A stretch of DNA of 24,188 nucleotides. It comes from an uncultured Deferribacteraceae bacterium (lineage in GTDB: Bacteria; Chrysiogenota; Deferribacteres; Deferribacterales; Mucispirillaceae). The stretch lies in contig CAMQYB010000004.1 of assembly GCA_947039055.1 (NCBI GenBank), forward strand, positions 1-24,188. Direction: 5' to 3'. The notes beneath the pieces were generated by a model that worked only from the letters and a program-made list of their open reading frames with translations, ran no database searches and was not told the DNA's origin. The position numbers and the translations under genes were made by a program. Positions 15,091 to 24,100 of this stretch are shown in pieces; position 1 is the first letter of the stretch; every line of letters starts with the position of its first letter.

Positions 15091-16484
15091 TAATAACCAC
15101 CAGGAGTAGCTACTATCGTACCAGTAGTTTTTATACCAGTTATAGTTTTTGTTTTAGTGCTATCTGCAAACTTATAACCAGTTTTTAAATTTATTGTAAG
15201 AGAAACAGTTGGATTAGTAAGTTCAGTGCTTTTAACTTTAACCACTACTCCTTCATCAATAGGATCCAGTGATATCGCTTTAGCTAGAGTCTTATCATTT
15301 GTCTCAATAGATGTTAAAAATGATATCTTAAGTCCAGCTTCAAGAACTTCTTTCGTTAAAGGAACAATAGTACTAGTGCCTGTTGCAAATGCTATAGCTG
15401 AAACACTTCCTGACAATACTCCATCAACAATAATATTAGGTGTAGCAGTAATCACGATAACACCTTCTGAATCTACATCACTAACTTCAGCAGCACCGAT
15501 ATCTAAAGCAGTTAAATTTAGAGTAACATCCCCTGGAGTTGGTGGAGCAACATCAGTAGTGCTTTTTACAAGTTTAGAGTTAAAATTAACTATATGATAT
15601 ATATGTCCAGTATTAAATATTATATTCTTTACAGTAGAGGCACCCAGATCCTCAAAATTACTAAAAACCATTATCCCATGCATAGTATGAGTTCCTGCAA
15701 TAGAATCTTTATAATCACCAATTGTTACACCCTCAATACCATGTATGGTAATAAAAACTTGCTTATTATTATTATAAACTGCCGATTTCCTTGAGAGTGT
15801 AAGAAATTCTCCATATGTCAAAAGTACGTCCTTGCCTAAAGTAGCCGTAACTGGCGTACTACTAGCTACTAATTTACCTTTAGTAATAACAGTTGAACCT
15901 TTACCATCACTACCACCAGTAAACTCCATCATATTAGGTATAGACGGTTGAGTCATCTTAAAGTTTATGTCAGAAGTCTTTACTTCAGTAGGTTTTTTAA
16001 ACTTATAAGCTGTGGTTGTAAGAGTAGTTATAAATACTTTTTCAGCATAACCATGCATAGGTACTAATATTAAATCAAAAGTTGTAGACTTCTCATCAGT
16101 AGGTACTGAAATCTTAGCATTCCCAGTAACTACACCAGTTTCTTTTCCGGCACTATCATCAACCCCATTATCAAAAATTAACGATGCAAGACCTTCAGCT
16201 ATCTCAACTGTGTTTGCATCTTTAGTTAATATCTCTGTACCTGCAGTACCTATAGTTACAACTCCACCTTTCATAGACATTGGAGTATTATCTGCAATAC
16301 CAGTAATCTTATTCAATATATTAGCCGGATCAGTTGCATCATTAATCTTAATATCAAAATCTTTTACAGATATCGGAGTACTGCCACCTGTACCACCACC
16401 TGTATCTGTTCCACTTCCACTATCATCAGTACACCCTACCATAAATAAACTTAAACCAAAAACCAATAACAATAACTTTTTCAT
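15090..16484 (-). CDS. Predicted lipoprotein of unknown function
   Basis: A 464-residue secreted lipoprotein that I do not recognise. The ATG at 16484 was chosen because AGGGAG sits 7 nt upstream and the product then starts with a lipoprotein signal (MKKLLLLVFGLSLFMVGC, lipid-attachment Cys18). A Gly/Ser/Thr-rich linker follows (about 19-36). The rest is rich in Thr, Val, Ile and Lys, with alternating hydrophobic residues typical of beta-sandwich surface domains. Two distant segments resemble each other (TTAYKFKKPTEVKT near 157-170 and KTGYKFADSTKTKT near 434-447), suggesting two related domains separated by a middle region and a PPTPGD linker near 314. Cysteine is absent after the lipobox. 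It is a single-gene unit with its own promoter and terminator, flanked by direct repeats. The cell location is inferred; the outer membrane is most likely. Confidence 0.88.
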   Translation of the reverse strand: MKKLLLLVFGLSLFMVGCTDDSGSGTDTGGGTGGSTPISVKDFDIKINDATDPANILNKITGIADNTPMSMKGGVVTIGTAGTEILTKDANTVEIAEGLASLIFDNGVDDSAGKETGVVTGNAKISVPTDEKSTTFDLILVPMHGYAEKVFITTLTTTAYKFKKPTEVKTSDINFKMTQPSIPNMMEFTGGSDGKGSTVITKGKLVASSTPVTATLGKDVLLTYGEFLTLSRKSAVYNNNKQVFITIHGIEGVTIGDYKDSIAGTHTMHGIMVFSNFEDLGASTVKNIIFNTGHIYHIVNFNSKLVKSTTDVAPPTPGDVTLNLTALDIGAAEVSDVDSEGVIVITATPNIIVDGVLSGSVSAIAFATGTSTIVPLTKEVLEAGLKISFLTSIETNDKTLAKAISLDPIDEGVVVKVKSTELTNPTVSLTINLKTGYKFADSTKTKTITGIKTTGTIVATPGGY

Positions 16485-16569
16485 GAACAACTCCCTTTTT
16501 TGTTGTGTTGTGAATGTATTACAAAAATAAACTAACATCTTACTTGTCTATTTAAAACATATAACCTCA

Positions 16570-16597
16570 AATATATACGCTATAATCTAATAGTCAA
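16570..16597 (-). promoter_or_regulatory. Candidate sigma-70 promoter of the lipoprotein gene
   Basis: On the minus strand TTGACT (16597-16592) is separated by 16 nt from TATATT (16575-16570). This is the best -35/-10 pair in the gap and would give a leader of about 80 nt before the lipoprotein ATG. Confidence 0.55.
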
Positions 16598-16612
16598 TAA
16601 ATATAATTGCAA

Positions 16613-16653
16613 TTACTATAATATATATAATGAAATAACATATATTATAGTAA
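16613..16653. repeat. 14-bp perfect inverted repeat
   Basis: TTACTATAATATAT (16613-16626) and its exact complement ATATATTATAGTAA (16640-16653) are separated by 13 nt. It lies just upstream of the lipoprotein promoter and just downstream of the rpmE terminator. It could be an operator or part of a termination region; both arms are pure AT except for one C/G pair. Confidence 0.7.
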
Positions 16654-16661
16654 ACGCACAC

Positions 16662-16747
16662 ATAAAAAAAACTCCCCCACCAACTGGCAGAAGAGTCTTT
16701 TATATATAATTATATTAACTTTTAATTTTTTCTAAATCTTATTTCAA
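16662..16747 (-). repeat. Direct repeat, copy 2: 3' untranslated block after rpmE
   Basis: This is the partner of the block at 15008-15090, with the same order of A-tract, hairpin, AT stretch and TTTTCTAAATCTT. Spacing between hairpin and that motif is 31 nt in one and 32 nt in the other. Together the two copies bracket the unknown lipoprotein gene and its promoter. Confidence 0.75.
16664..16696 (-). terminator. Rho-independent terminator downstream of rpmE
   Basis: On the minus strand ACTCTTCTGCC pairs with GGTGGGGGAGT around an AGTT loop, 11 bp with four wobbles, then seven T. Compared with the other copy, one pair changes from U-A to C-G and another from C-G to U-G, so pairing is kept on the minus strand. 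It lies about 145 nt after the rpmE stop. Confidence 0.8.
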
Positions 16748-16840
16748 ATCATAAACTAACTACTACTCAATAATATGAGCATAGCCAAATAATATAAAAA
16801 TATCTTTCATCAACTGTAGCCATATAGCCACAAAATATGA

Positions 16841-17074
16841 TTACTTAGTTTTAGTTGCTTTTTCAGCTTCTGGTTTATGTTTGTCGTATTTTCTCATGAA
16901 TTTTTCAATTCTACCCGCAGTATCAACAAACTTCTGCTTACCAGTATAAAATGGATGACAGTTTGAACAAATCGCAATAGATGTTTTATCTGTTGTTGAT
17001 TTACTTCTGTGTTCTGCTCCACATGCACATTTAAATACAACGTCATTGTATTCAGGATGAATATTCTCTCTCAT
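16841..17074 (-). CDS. rpmE: 50S ribosomal protein L31, zinc-binding (C+) type
   Basis: Small protein of the large ribosomal subunit that bridges to the small subunit. The N-terminus has HPEYNDVVFKCACGAE, and four cysteines (CAC near 16-18 and CSNC near 36-39) make the zinc site of the C+ form. HPFYTGKQKFVDTAGRIEKF is the conserved core. At 77 residues it carries a short lysine-rich tail (EKATKTK). GGAGA lies 6 nt before the start. It is monocistronic here, with its own terminator and a structured leader. Confidence 0.96.
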   Translation of the reverse strand: MRENIHPEYNDVVFKCACGAEHRSKSTTDKTSIAICSNCHPFYTGKQKFVDTAGRIEKFMRKYDKHKPEAEKATKTK

Positions 17075-17085
17075 TACTTATCTCC

Positions 17086-17114
17086 AAAAAAAAATTTTAA
17101 TGGTTACCAACCAT
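17086..17114 (-). promoter_or_regulatory. Hairpin and U-tract in the rpmE leader
   Basis: On the minus strand ATGGTT and AACCAT (17114-17109 and 17105-17100) form a 6-bp perfect hairpin with a 3-nt loop, followed by TAAAA and nine T that run straight into the GGAGA ribosome binding site. This resembles a weak terminator placed directly ahead of the start. It may regulate L31 synthesis, but no ligand or protein-binding motif is recognised. Confidence 0.4.
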
Positions 17115-17156
17115 ACGGCTACAAACGGTACTGCTAAAACTGTAACGTAGCTAAAT

Positions 17157-17185
17157 ACTCTATGATATTTTTAACAATATTGCAA
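17157..17185 (-). promoter_or_regulatory. Candidate promoter of rpmE
   Basis: On the minus strand TTGCAA (17185-17180) and TAGAGT (17162-17157) are spaced by 17 nt. Both match the sigma-70 consensus at four of six positions. Transcription from here would include the leader hairpin. Confidence 0.3.
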
Positions 17186-17319
17186 TACATATCTAAAAAA
17201 TACATATATTAATTACAAGATTGAAACATTATCGTCATTTAAAACAAAAACTTTAGTCTTTTTTTAAAAAAAAATAATATAATATATTTATCAACAATCA
17301 CGAATACGAGGTGACAAAT

Positions 17320-17343
17320 ATGTTATATTTATCAATAAGTTAA
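17320..17343 (+). CDS. Possible 7-codon leader peptide
   Basis: GAGGTGA (17308-17314), one of the best ribosome binding sites in the window, sits 5 nt before an ATG that reads MLYLSIS and stops. A TATAAT lies 25 nt before the binding site, and an inverted repeat begins 2 nt after the stop. This could be an attenuator-type leader, the stub of a decayed gene, or chance. Confidence 0.25.
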   Translation: MLYLSIS

Positions 17344-17345
17344 CT

Positions 17346-17395
17346 AATATAAGGTAAATTATTACACTTTAATTGGAAATTTAACACCTTATATT
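17346..17395. repeat. Inverted repeat after the short leader frame
   Basis: AATATAAGGT (17346-17355) is the complement of ACCTTATATT (17386-17395). Inside them AAATT and AATTT can also pair across a 3-nt bulge, giving a stem of about 15 bp with a 17-nt loop. The sequence after it is not a clean U-tract, so simple termination is not obvious. Confidence 0.6.
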
Positions 17396-17430
17396 TATAC
17401 TATTTCTGCTTATTTTAACCTAAGAATACA

Positions 17431-17459
17431 TTGCTTTACTATAAATTATACGCTAAAAT
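17431..17459 (+). promoter_or_regulatory. Candidate promoter of the first giant lipoprotein gene
   Basis: TTGCTT (17431-17436), a 17-nt spacer and TAAAAT (17454-17459). The -10 element is good and the -35 element is weak. The leader would be about 135 nt. Confidence 0.35.
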
Positions 17460-17601
17460 TCAGCAGGTAGTAGTTCTAAAACCTTTTAACAATATTTTAT
17501 AGAGAATAAATTTTACACATACATTATTATACGCGAATATTAATCGTGTGTGTATTTTTGCATCTTTTCTCATATATATAAATATTTTACTGGAGCGAGT
17601 T

Positions 17602-20600
17602 ATGAAAAAAATATTTACTCTTCTATTGATATCAATGATCTCAATGATAACAGCTTGTGGACTTAATGACACTAGTCAGAGTTCATCAGGTGTTAAAGAT
17701 CCTGTTGTTGATTTATCCTCTCTACATTTAGGTGCAGATTTTACTATTGATACTCTTAAGGGGATACCATTTAAAAATGATCCTAACTCTTTAGATTATC
17801 ACATTGATAAAATAGAGCCTACAAATCAAGATGAGGAGGCTATAGCACTTAGTCTAAAAAATGCTATAATTGAGAAGTATACTGCAAATAATTCATCGAA
17901 TTATAACTTAGGAAATCATAACATAGTCGGTGATATCGAAGCATCTAAAATGGTGGTTATTACTTTTCCTATACAGTTATTTAATAGAAATAATAGTAAT
18001 GAGAACATAAGTGGTACTTATTCGTTTACTATAAAATTTAATAGTGCAAATACTCCTGCTGTACTTGATTTTCATCTAGGTGATGATTTTACTATTGCAA
18101 GTCTTGGTGATGATAAATTTAATAGTAACGAAAATGGTTTGCAATATGAAGTTAGTAACGTAGGTATGAAACAAGTAGGTCCATCTGATCTAATTAAAGA
18201 ATTAGAAAGTGAAATTAAAAAAGTACATAGTCTAAATACTGATGTTCAATATACATTAATACATGAGAAAACAACATCTAACGATGAAAACGCAACTTCA
18301 AAATATAAAATAGAACTTGTTGAAATGGATAATTCTAGTAATAAAGAGGTTGGTACTTACGATTTCAATATATACTTTCGTGATCCACATCCACCTTTAG
18401 AGCTTGATTTCTATTTAGGTAGTAAATTATCAATTCCTGCTCTTTCAAATATAAACTTTGTAAATGACTCAGGTGATACGCTTACGTATAACCTTAACGA
18501 TGTTAATAGAGAGAATACAACAAATAAAGATCTTATAGCTGGTGAGTTGGCAAAAATTATAAATGCAAAACTTGGTTCTAACACTCAGATCTCACATATT
18601 TTAGGCAATGCTATTATAATGGATAAGATAGATAGTGACAATACATTTACTGTCACATTTCCTATAACACTTACTGAAATAGCTAATACGACTAATACTA
18701 AAAATGATAACTACATTTTTAATATAACTTTTAGTGAAGAAGTTATACCTATTCCTCCTGTTGAGCTTACTTTTGATCTAGGTGACAACGTTAAGATTGC
18801 AGGGAACTGCTTTAAACCATTTACAAAAGATAGTAATCTAATCTATACGATTAGTAATGTTGATCCTATGTGTCAAGATCTTGATACACTTTCATCTCAA
18901 TTAAGAGAGGTAATAGATACCGCATTTAGCACAAATACACTTGTTGATCATAAAATATTAAGCATTAAAGTAGAGTCAACGGCTTTATATGCAAAGATAA
19001 TTATACCTATGGAAATTAGTGACGCAAAGGACACTAATAGAAAAGAAGCTGGTACTTATCAGTTTAACATAACGTATAAAGAACCAAACCCTCCTATGGT
19101 ATTTGAATATAACCTTGGGGATAATATTACGATTGATAGTCTTGATGGTGCTAAATTTAAAACTTCTGTATATCCGTTTTCAGCATACACTGTATCGGGT
19201 ATTAATTCTGACGGTAAAAATGCTGAGGATATAACAAAGCAAATATATACGGCTGTATATAACGAACTTAAAAAGGATAGACGAATTAGGTTCTCACTAG
19301 AAACCCCTAAAACAGCTGGTTCTGTCGGACTAGATCAACAGCTTATAGTTACGTTACGTGTTGATAAATTTGAAATCGGCAGTACTAGTAATAATACACA
19401 CTACAAAAAATATACTTTTACAATAAATTTTAAAGGTGCACCGATTGCATGGGACGGAAAGTCCGATGAACAACCATTTTTGTCACCTGAAGGTTATTAC
19501 GTTATTAATAAAGCCGAAGAACTTGCTTGGCTAGGTCTGCAAACATCTATTAACAATGATGTTAAATTGATGGATAATATAAATATGGGAAATAAACAAT
19601 TTCAAAGTATCGCAAAGTTTGAAGGTATTTTTGATGGTAATAATAAAGAGATACAAAATATATACATATTTAATAGAGGTGACACTCCTTCTGCTTTAAT
19701 CAAAACTATCACAGATAATACGACGATAAAAAACCTTACTATTAATGGTAACATTGAGGGAGATAGTAACGTAGCATCATTTATCGCAGTTGCAGAAAGT
19801 AATTCAACTACTCCTTTTACACTTATAATAGATAACTCAACAGCTTATATTACGTTAAGAATAAATAGTGATCTTAATGCTAATCATCATCTAGGTGGTT
19901 TAATTGCAACAGCATCTTCTACAACTGTAGATATAATAAACTCAAGCAATAAAGGTTCTATTATTAATAAATTAACTTCAACTTCTAACACAGGTAATGC
20001 TATGGTTGGTGGAGTTATTGGATATTATTACGGTGGCAAGCTTAATATAAGTAATGTTGAAAATAGTGGTGTTATAGATAGCACTAGTGCATCTAACAGT
20101 AGAGTTGGTGGACTTATCGGATCATCATCTGATGGAACAATAACTATAGATAACTCAACAAACACAGCAATTATAACTAATACAAATAGTAATGCTGCGA
20201 TCAATAGTAGACCTGTTCATACTGGTGGAATTATCGGTTATCATCTTTCTGGAGAGTTAAATATAATAAACTCTAATAATACAGCACGTATAAATGGTAG
20301 AGGTAAAACAGGTTATACAGGTGGAATTGTTGGAGGAAAAGAGATAGGTACAATTAAGTTATCAAGCGTCTTTAATAAAGGGTTAATCCATAACGTCACT
20401 ACGAATGATGGTTACGCAGGTGGATTAATCGGATATCAAAATAAATCTGCTCTGGTTATAGAAAACTCATATAACACAGGAGAGGTAACTAATAGAATTT
20501 TCAACATGGATAATAATAGTTATTCAGGTGGATTAATCGGATACTCTGTGGTTGGTACTGATAAAACTAACTCTACCACAGTAAAAAATTCATTCAGCTA

Positions 20601-20874
20601 TGCAACTATCTATGCGAAAAGAGAACCTCTTGCAAGAAGTGGTAACAGTAAAGCTGGAGTAATTACAGGTAGCTGGTATGGACCATTTAATAGTGAAACT
20701 AATTACTGGTATACAGAGAATATTACAGCTAATTATACAAATCGTTTTAGTGATAAACTAACTGCTGATCAGTTTACTAGTAAAGGAAGTTTTCATGAGT
20801 GGGATTTTGATAATATATGGACGTTATCAGTAACTGGAAAAAAACACCCTACTCTTATTAATAATCCTGAGTAA
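17602..20874 (+). CDS. Giant repeat lipoprotein 1: five unknown domains plus GLUG-type beta-helix
   Basis: A 1090-residue predicted surface lipoprotein. The start is the ATG at 17602: GGAG lies 7 nt upstream, and the lipoprotein signal (ISMISMITAC, lipid-attachment Cys19) begins there; a frame extension upstream is ignored. Residues 41-612 hold five tandem copies of a domain of about 115 residues, starting near 41, 157, 269, 391 and 502. Each opens with F/Y-x-L-G-x-x-F-T-I-x-S-L, has a helix-like middle, then V-x-F-P-I and closes with G-T-Y-x-F-x-I-x-F. I cannot assign this domain. After WDG (617-619) comes YYVINKAEELAWL and a helix of GLUG-type repeats with GGLIG-like motifs near 765, 803, 836, 875, 907, 940 and 976. 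The tail (WDFDNIW, HPTL) is the usual end of such modules. Asn, Ser and Thr are abundant. A sister gene follows. An adhesin or surface-layer role is inference only. Confidence 0.9.
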   Translation: MKKIFTLLLISMISMITACGLNDTSQSSSGVKDPVVDLSSLHLGADFTIDTLKGIPFKNDPNSLDYHIDKIEPTNQDEEAIALSLKNAIIEKYTANNSSNYNLGNHNIVGDIEASKMVVITFPIQLFNRNNSNENISGTYSFTIKFNSANTPAVLDFHLGDDFTIASLGDDKFNSNENGLQYEVSNVGMKQVGPSDLIKELESEIKKVHSLNTDVQYTLIHEKTTSNDENATSKYKIELVEMDNSSNKEVGTYDFNIYFRDPHPPLELDFYLGSKLSIPALSNINFVNDSGDTLTYNLNDVNRENTTNKDLIAGELAKIINAKLGSNTQISHILGNAIIMDKIDSDNTFTVTFPITLTEIANTTNTKNDNYIFNITFSEEVIPIPPVELTFDLGDNVKIAGNCFKPFTKDSNLIYTISNVDPMCQDLDTLSSQLREVIDTAFSTNTLVDHKILSIKVESTALYAKIIIPMEISDAKDTNRKEAGTYQFNITYKEPNPPMVFEYNLGDNITIDSLDGAKFKTSVYPFSAYTVSGINSDGKNAEDITKQIYTAVYNELKKDRRIRFSLETPKTAGSVGLDQQLIVTLRVDKFEIGSTSNNTHYKKYTFTINFKGAPIAWDGKSDEQPFLSPEGYYVINKAEELAWLGLQTSINNDVKLMDNINMGNKQFQSIAKFEGIFDGNNKEIQNIYIFNRGDTPSALIKTITDNTTIKNLTINGNIEGDSNVASFIAVAESNSTTPFTLIIDNSTAYITLRINSDLNANHHLGGLIATASSTTVDIINSSNKGSIINKLTSTSNTGNAMVGGVIGYYYGGKLNISNVENSGVIDSTSASNSRVGGLIGSSSDGTITIDNSTNTAIITNTNSNAAINSRPVHTGGIIGYHLSGELNIINSNNTARINGRGKTGYTGGIVGGKEIGTIKLSSVFNKGLIHNVTTNDGYAGGLIGYQNKSALVIENSYNTGEVTNRIFNMDNNSYSGGLIGYSVVGTDKTNSTTVKNSFSYATIYAKREPLARSGNSKAGVITGSWYGPFNSETNYWYTENITANYTNRFSDKLTADQFTSKGSFHEWDFDNIWTLSVTGKKHPTLINNPE

Positions 20875-20989
20875 TCACTTAATAATGTAACAGAGTGACA
20901 TCGTTGTGGTGTAGCAAAACAACATCGCAATACAATAACAGAGTAACAAGATTTTATAAGTAATATAGTTACTACACAATAATATTAGT

Positions 20990-21020
20990 AACCCTATAGC
21001 ATAAAACCTATGGGGTTTAT
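20990..21020 (+). terminator. Probable terminator of the first giant lipoprotein gene
   Basis: AACCCTATAG (20990-20999) pairs with CTATGGGGTT (21008-21017) around an 8-nt loop, with one wobble pair, 115 nt after the stop codon. The following TTATCTTACTG is only a modest U-tract. The 226-nt gap it lies in holds no other gene; a short imperfect direct repeat AACAGAGTGACA / AACAGAGTAACA is also present. Confidence 0.65.
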
Positions 21021-21100
21021 CTTACTGTTAAATATTATATCAGTCTCATCAACGATATACTTATATTTATAGTTTTAATTAACTTCTACTGGAGTCATTT

Positions 21101-24100
21101 ATGAAAAAAATATTTCTACTTTTAATACTCTCAATGATAACAGCTTGTACTGAACCTAAAAATTCTGACACTGACACAGGTACTGGTACGGGTACTGGTG
21201 CAAGTGGGTCGATAAATAAAATCGATCTATATTTAGGTAGCACTTTTACTATTGATAGTTTTCAAGGTTTAAGATTTAAGAATCAACCAGGAACGTTAAA
21301 CTATAATATTGAGAACATAACTCCAGTAGGTCAAGATGCTAGCGATATCGCACGTGATTTAAGAGTTGCACTTGATATAAAACTTAAAAACAATGAGGAT
21401 AGTAATTACATATTAGGAGACCATAAAATAACTGGAAGTATTGACGAGAATTTATTATTACGTATTACTTTTCCTATAGAGCTATCTGCGAATAATGGTA
21501 GCGGTGAAGTTATACGTGATACCTATGCGTTTAATATACTTTTCAATAATGAAATGTTGCCTCCTTTAGATAAATCTTTTTTCTCTCTAGGCGAAAAATT
21601 TATTATTGATAGTCTTGATGGAAAACCATTTACACGTCTCTTTTCTTCACACTATTTTGTTGAAGATATCGATCATGAAGGCAAAACTGTTAATCAAATT
21701 GTGTTTGAATTAAAAGAAGCAATTACAGTAAAACTTAACGAAAATAGTACGATTGATCATAAGGTAGGAACAAGAAGTATATTAGGCACAATGGGTGCAA
21801 ATAAAATATTTACTATTCAATTTCCTATAACTATTAAAGAGAAAAAAAATAATAACAATACTATCACATCTATTTACACTTTTGACATTAAGTTTAATAA
21901 TGAAAATATTTACAACAAACTTAGTTTTTATTTAGGTGAAGACTTTACTGTTGATGCTCTTGGTGGCTCAAAATTTACAAGTATTGATAACGCTCTAATG
22001 TATGAAGTTAAAAACGTATCTTCAAATTTGTACAATCCAGAATTAATAAAAACACAATTAAAAATGGCAATAGATGCTGTGCATAAGGCTGTGAATGATA
22101 AAGATATTTGCTTCGAGTTAGCCGATGGTAATATTGCGACTGATGAGGGTGATTTCATTATAATTAAATTTCCTATATATATTTCTGATAAGTCTGATCC
22201 CTCTTCTAGTATTAGTGGCACATATCAATTTAATATAACTTTTAGCAAAGTAACTTCTCCTATTGTAATTGATTTTAGTTTAGGTGATGATTTTTATATC
22301 AAAAGTCTCAATAGTAAATCGTTTAAAATAACAGATAATAAATCTTTAAAATATTATGTTGAGAATGTTGATCCTAAAAATCGAAGTAACACTGAGATCA
22401 CAAACGAGTTAAATCTGAAGATAAGGGAGATACTTAAGGTAAAATATCTAGATAATTTTACCTTAGGCACGCCTATAGCAACAGAGTGGCAAGACTCTCT
22501 AAAGGTTGAGTTTCCTATAACAATTACTGATCCACACTATCCTACCAATAAGGAAGATGGGATTTATACCTTTACTATACTGTTTGTAGAAACTCCTCCT
22601 TATTTTAAAATTAATTTCTATCTTGGTAATCGTTTTACTATTGATAGTATTTTTGATAAATATTTTACTACATACGATGATGAGTCGCTTCAATATAATA
22701 TTGCTGATATAGAGAAAGGATCAATAGATGAAGAGCTTGTAGCAGGTGAATTTATAGATGCTATCAAGAAAGAACTTGGTAAAAATAGTGCTATTAAATT
22801 CGCACTTGATACGTCTACAACAACTCCTACTGATAAACAAATAGTTGTTGAGATACCTGTAGAAATTAAGGAAGTAGTACCAAGTGATATAGTTTTAAAT
22901 GGTATTTATGTTTTTACTATAAAATACAAAGAAGCTGATCTTGTGCCACTTAATTTTGATCTAGGCGATAGTTTTACTATTAACAGTATTGATAGTGAAA
23001 AATTTATACAAGATGAGAACAGCACTTTAATTTACACAGTTGAAAATATATCTCCAAAAGATAAAAATCGTGCAGCAATCAAGTCTGAATTAATAGCAGG
23101 AATAGAAGCTACACTTGATAACAGAACAGGCATTACTTACAGTATCAAAGATAGTAGTATATCAGGATTAGGAACTATTGTTGCAGGTGAAAAAGTAATC
23201 GGTAAAGTTAATGTCTCAATGAGTCAAGATAATAGACCTAGTAATAATATCACGGAAGAATATAATTTTACTATAAACTTTAAAAAGGATACTCCTCCTT
23301 CTTTACTGCTTAGTTTTGATCTAGGTGATAGTTTTTCTATTCCAACAATAGGTAGCAAAAAATTTGTTGGTAGTGGCGATCTTTTATCAATATACAAAGT
23401 TGATGGGATAACTAGAACTGATGATATGTCTATTAATAATATACATATTCAGCTACAAAGTGCGATACGTGCACAACTTAATAAAAATGATAATATCAGT
23501 TATGTATTAGATAATGATATACTTGAAACTATCGGTAGTGTCGTAGATGGAGGAGAACTTACTCTTAAATATAATATATCAATTTCAAAAAAGTTACCCG
23601 TTAATGAAATGTTAGACAGTGCTGACACAATCAAGAGTGTATACTCTTTTACTATAAAGTTTAATGAATACACAAAACCTTTTGAACCTAATTTTTATTT
23701 AGGAGCAGATTTTACAATTAATACTCTGGACGGTAAAAACTTTATAAGTGTAAGTTCAGAACCGTTAAAATATAACGCTTCAGACATAACTATTCCTGAT
23801 AAAACGGCTGTTGATATAGCAAATGAATTATTAATCGCTATAGAAAAGATGCTTGATAAAGATAGTAAAATTAACAATAATTTAGGCAAGCCAACAGTAA
23901 TAGGTAGTATCGCACCTAACAGTAATTTAACTATTGAAATTCTTGCAACACTTACTGATAAAACTAATATTGAAAATGTGAGTGCTGGCACATATAAATT
24001 CAGTATCACTTTTATGAATGAAGCTTGGGATGGAACAACTTCAAAAGCACCTATACTTTCAGATGATAACTACTATCTTCTTACTCATGCAAACGAGCTT

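Larger units (their letters stand above)
17186..17601. other. Intergenic region between divergent rpmE and the giant lipoprotein gene
   Basis: About 415 nt, AT-rich, without an established gene. It holds a TATAAT at 17278-17283, a strong ribosome binding site with a 7-codon frame at 17308-17343, an inverted repeat at 17346-17395 and a candidate promoter for the lipoprotein gene at 17431-17459. No tRNA or known RNA family was recognised. Confidence 0.6.

Noticed and set aside
15226..16530. Three plus-strand frames opposite the unknown lipoprotein gene
   Set aside because: The minus-strand frame has lipobox, ribosome binding site, promoter and terminator; the opposing frames have none.
17220..17300. 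A terminator at the T7-A9 tract near 17261
   Set aside because: There is no GC-containing stem before the tract; it is simply a homopolymer-rich stretch.
14683..17601. tRNA or other structured RNA genes in the AT-rich spacers
   Set aside because: No cloverleaf arms, T-loop consensus or CCA end were found on either strand by reading.
17460..17672. 70-codon minus-strand frame across the start of giant lipoprotein 1
   Set aside because: It overlaps the signal peptide of a well-supported gene and its AT-driven composition looks non-coding.
21928..24009. Minus-strand frames (97, 64 and 104 codons) opposite giant lipoprotein 2
   Set aside because: The plus strand is open for 1029 codons with a clear repeat structure; the opposing frames sit on repeat codons and are shadows.
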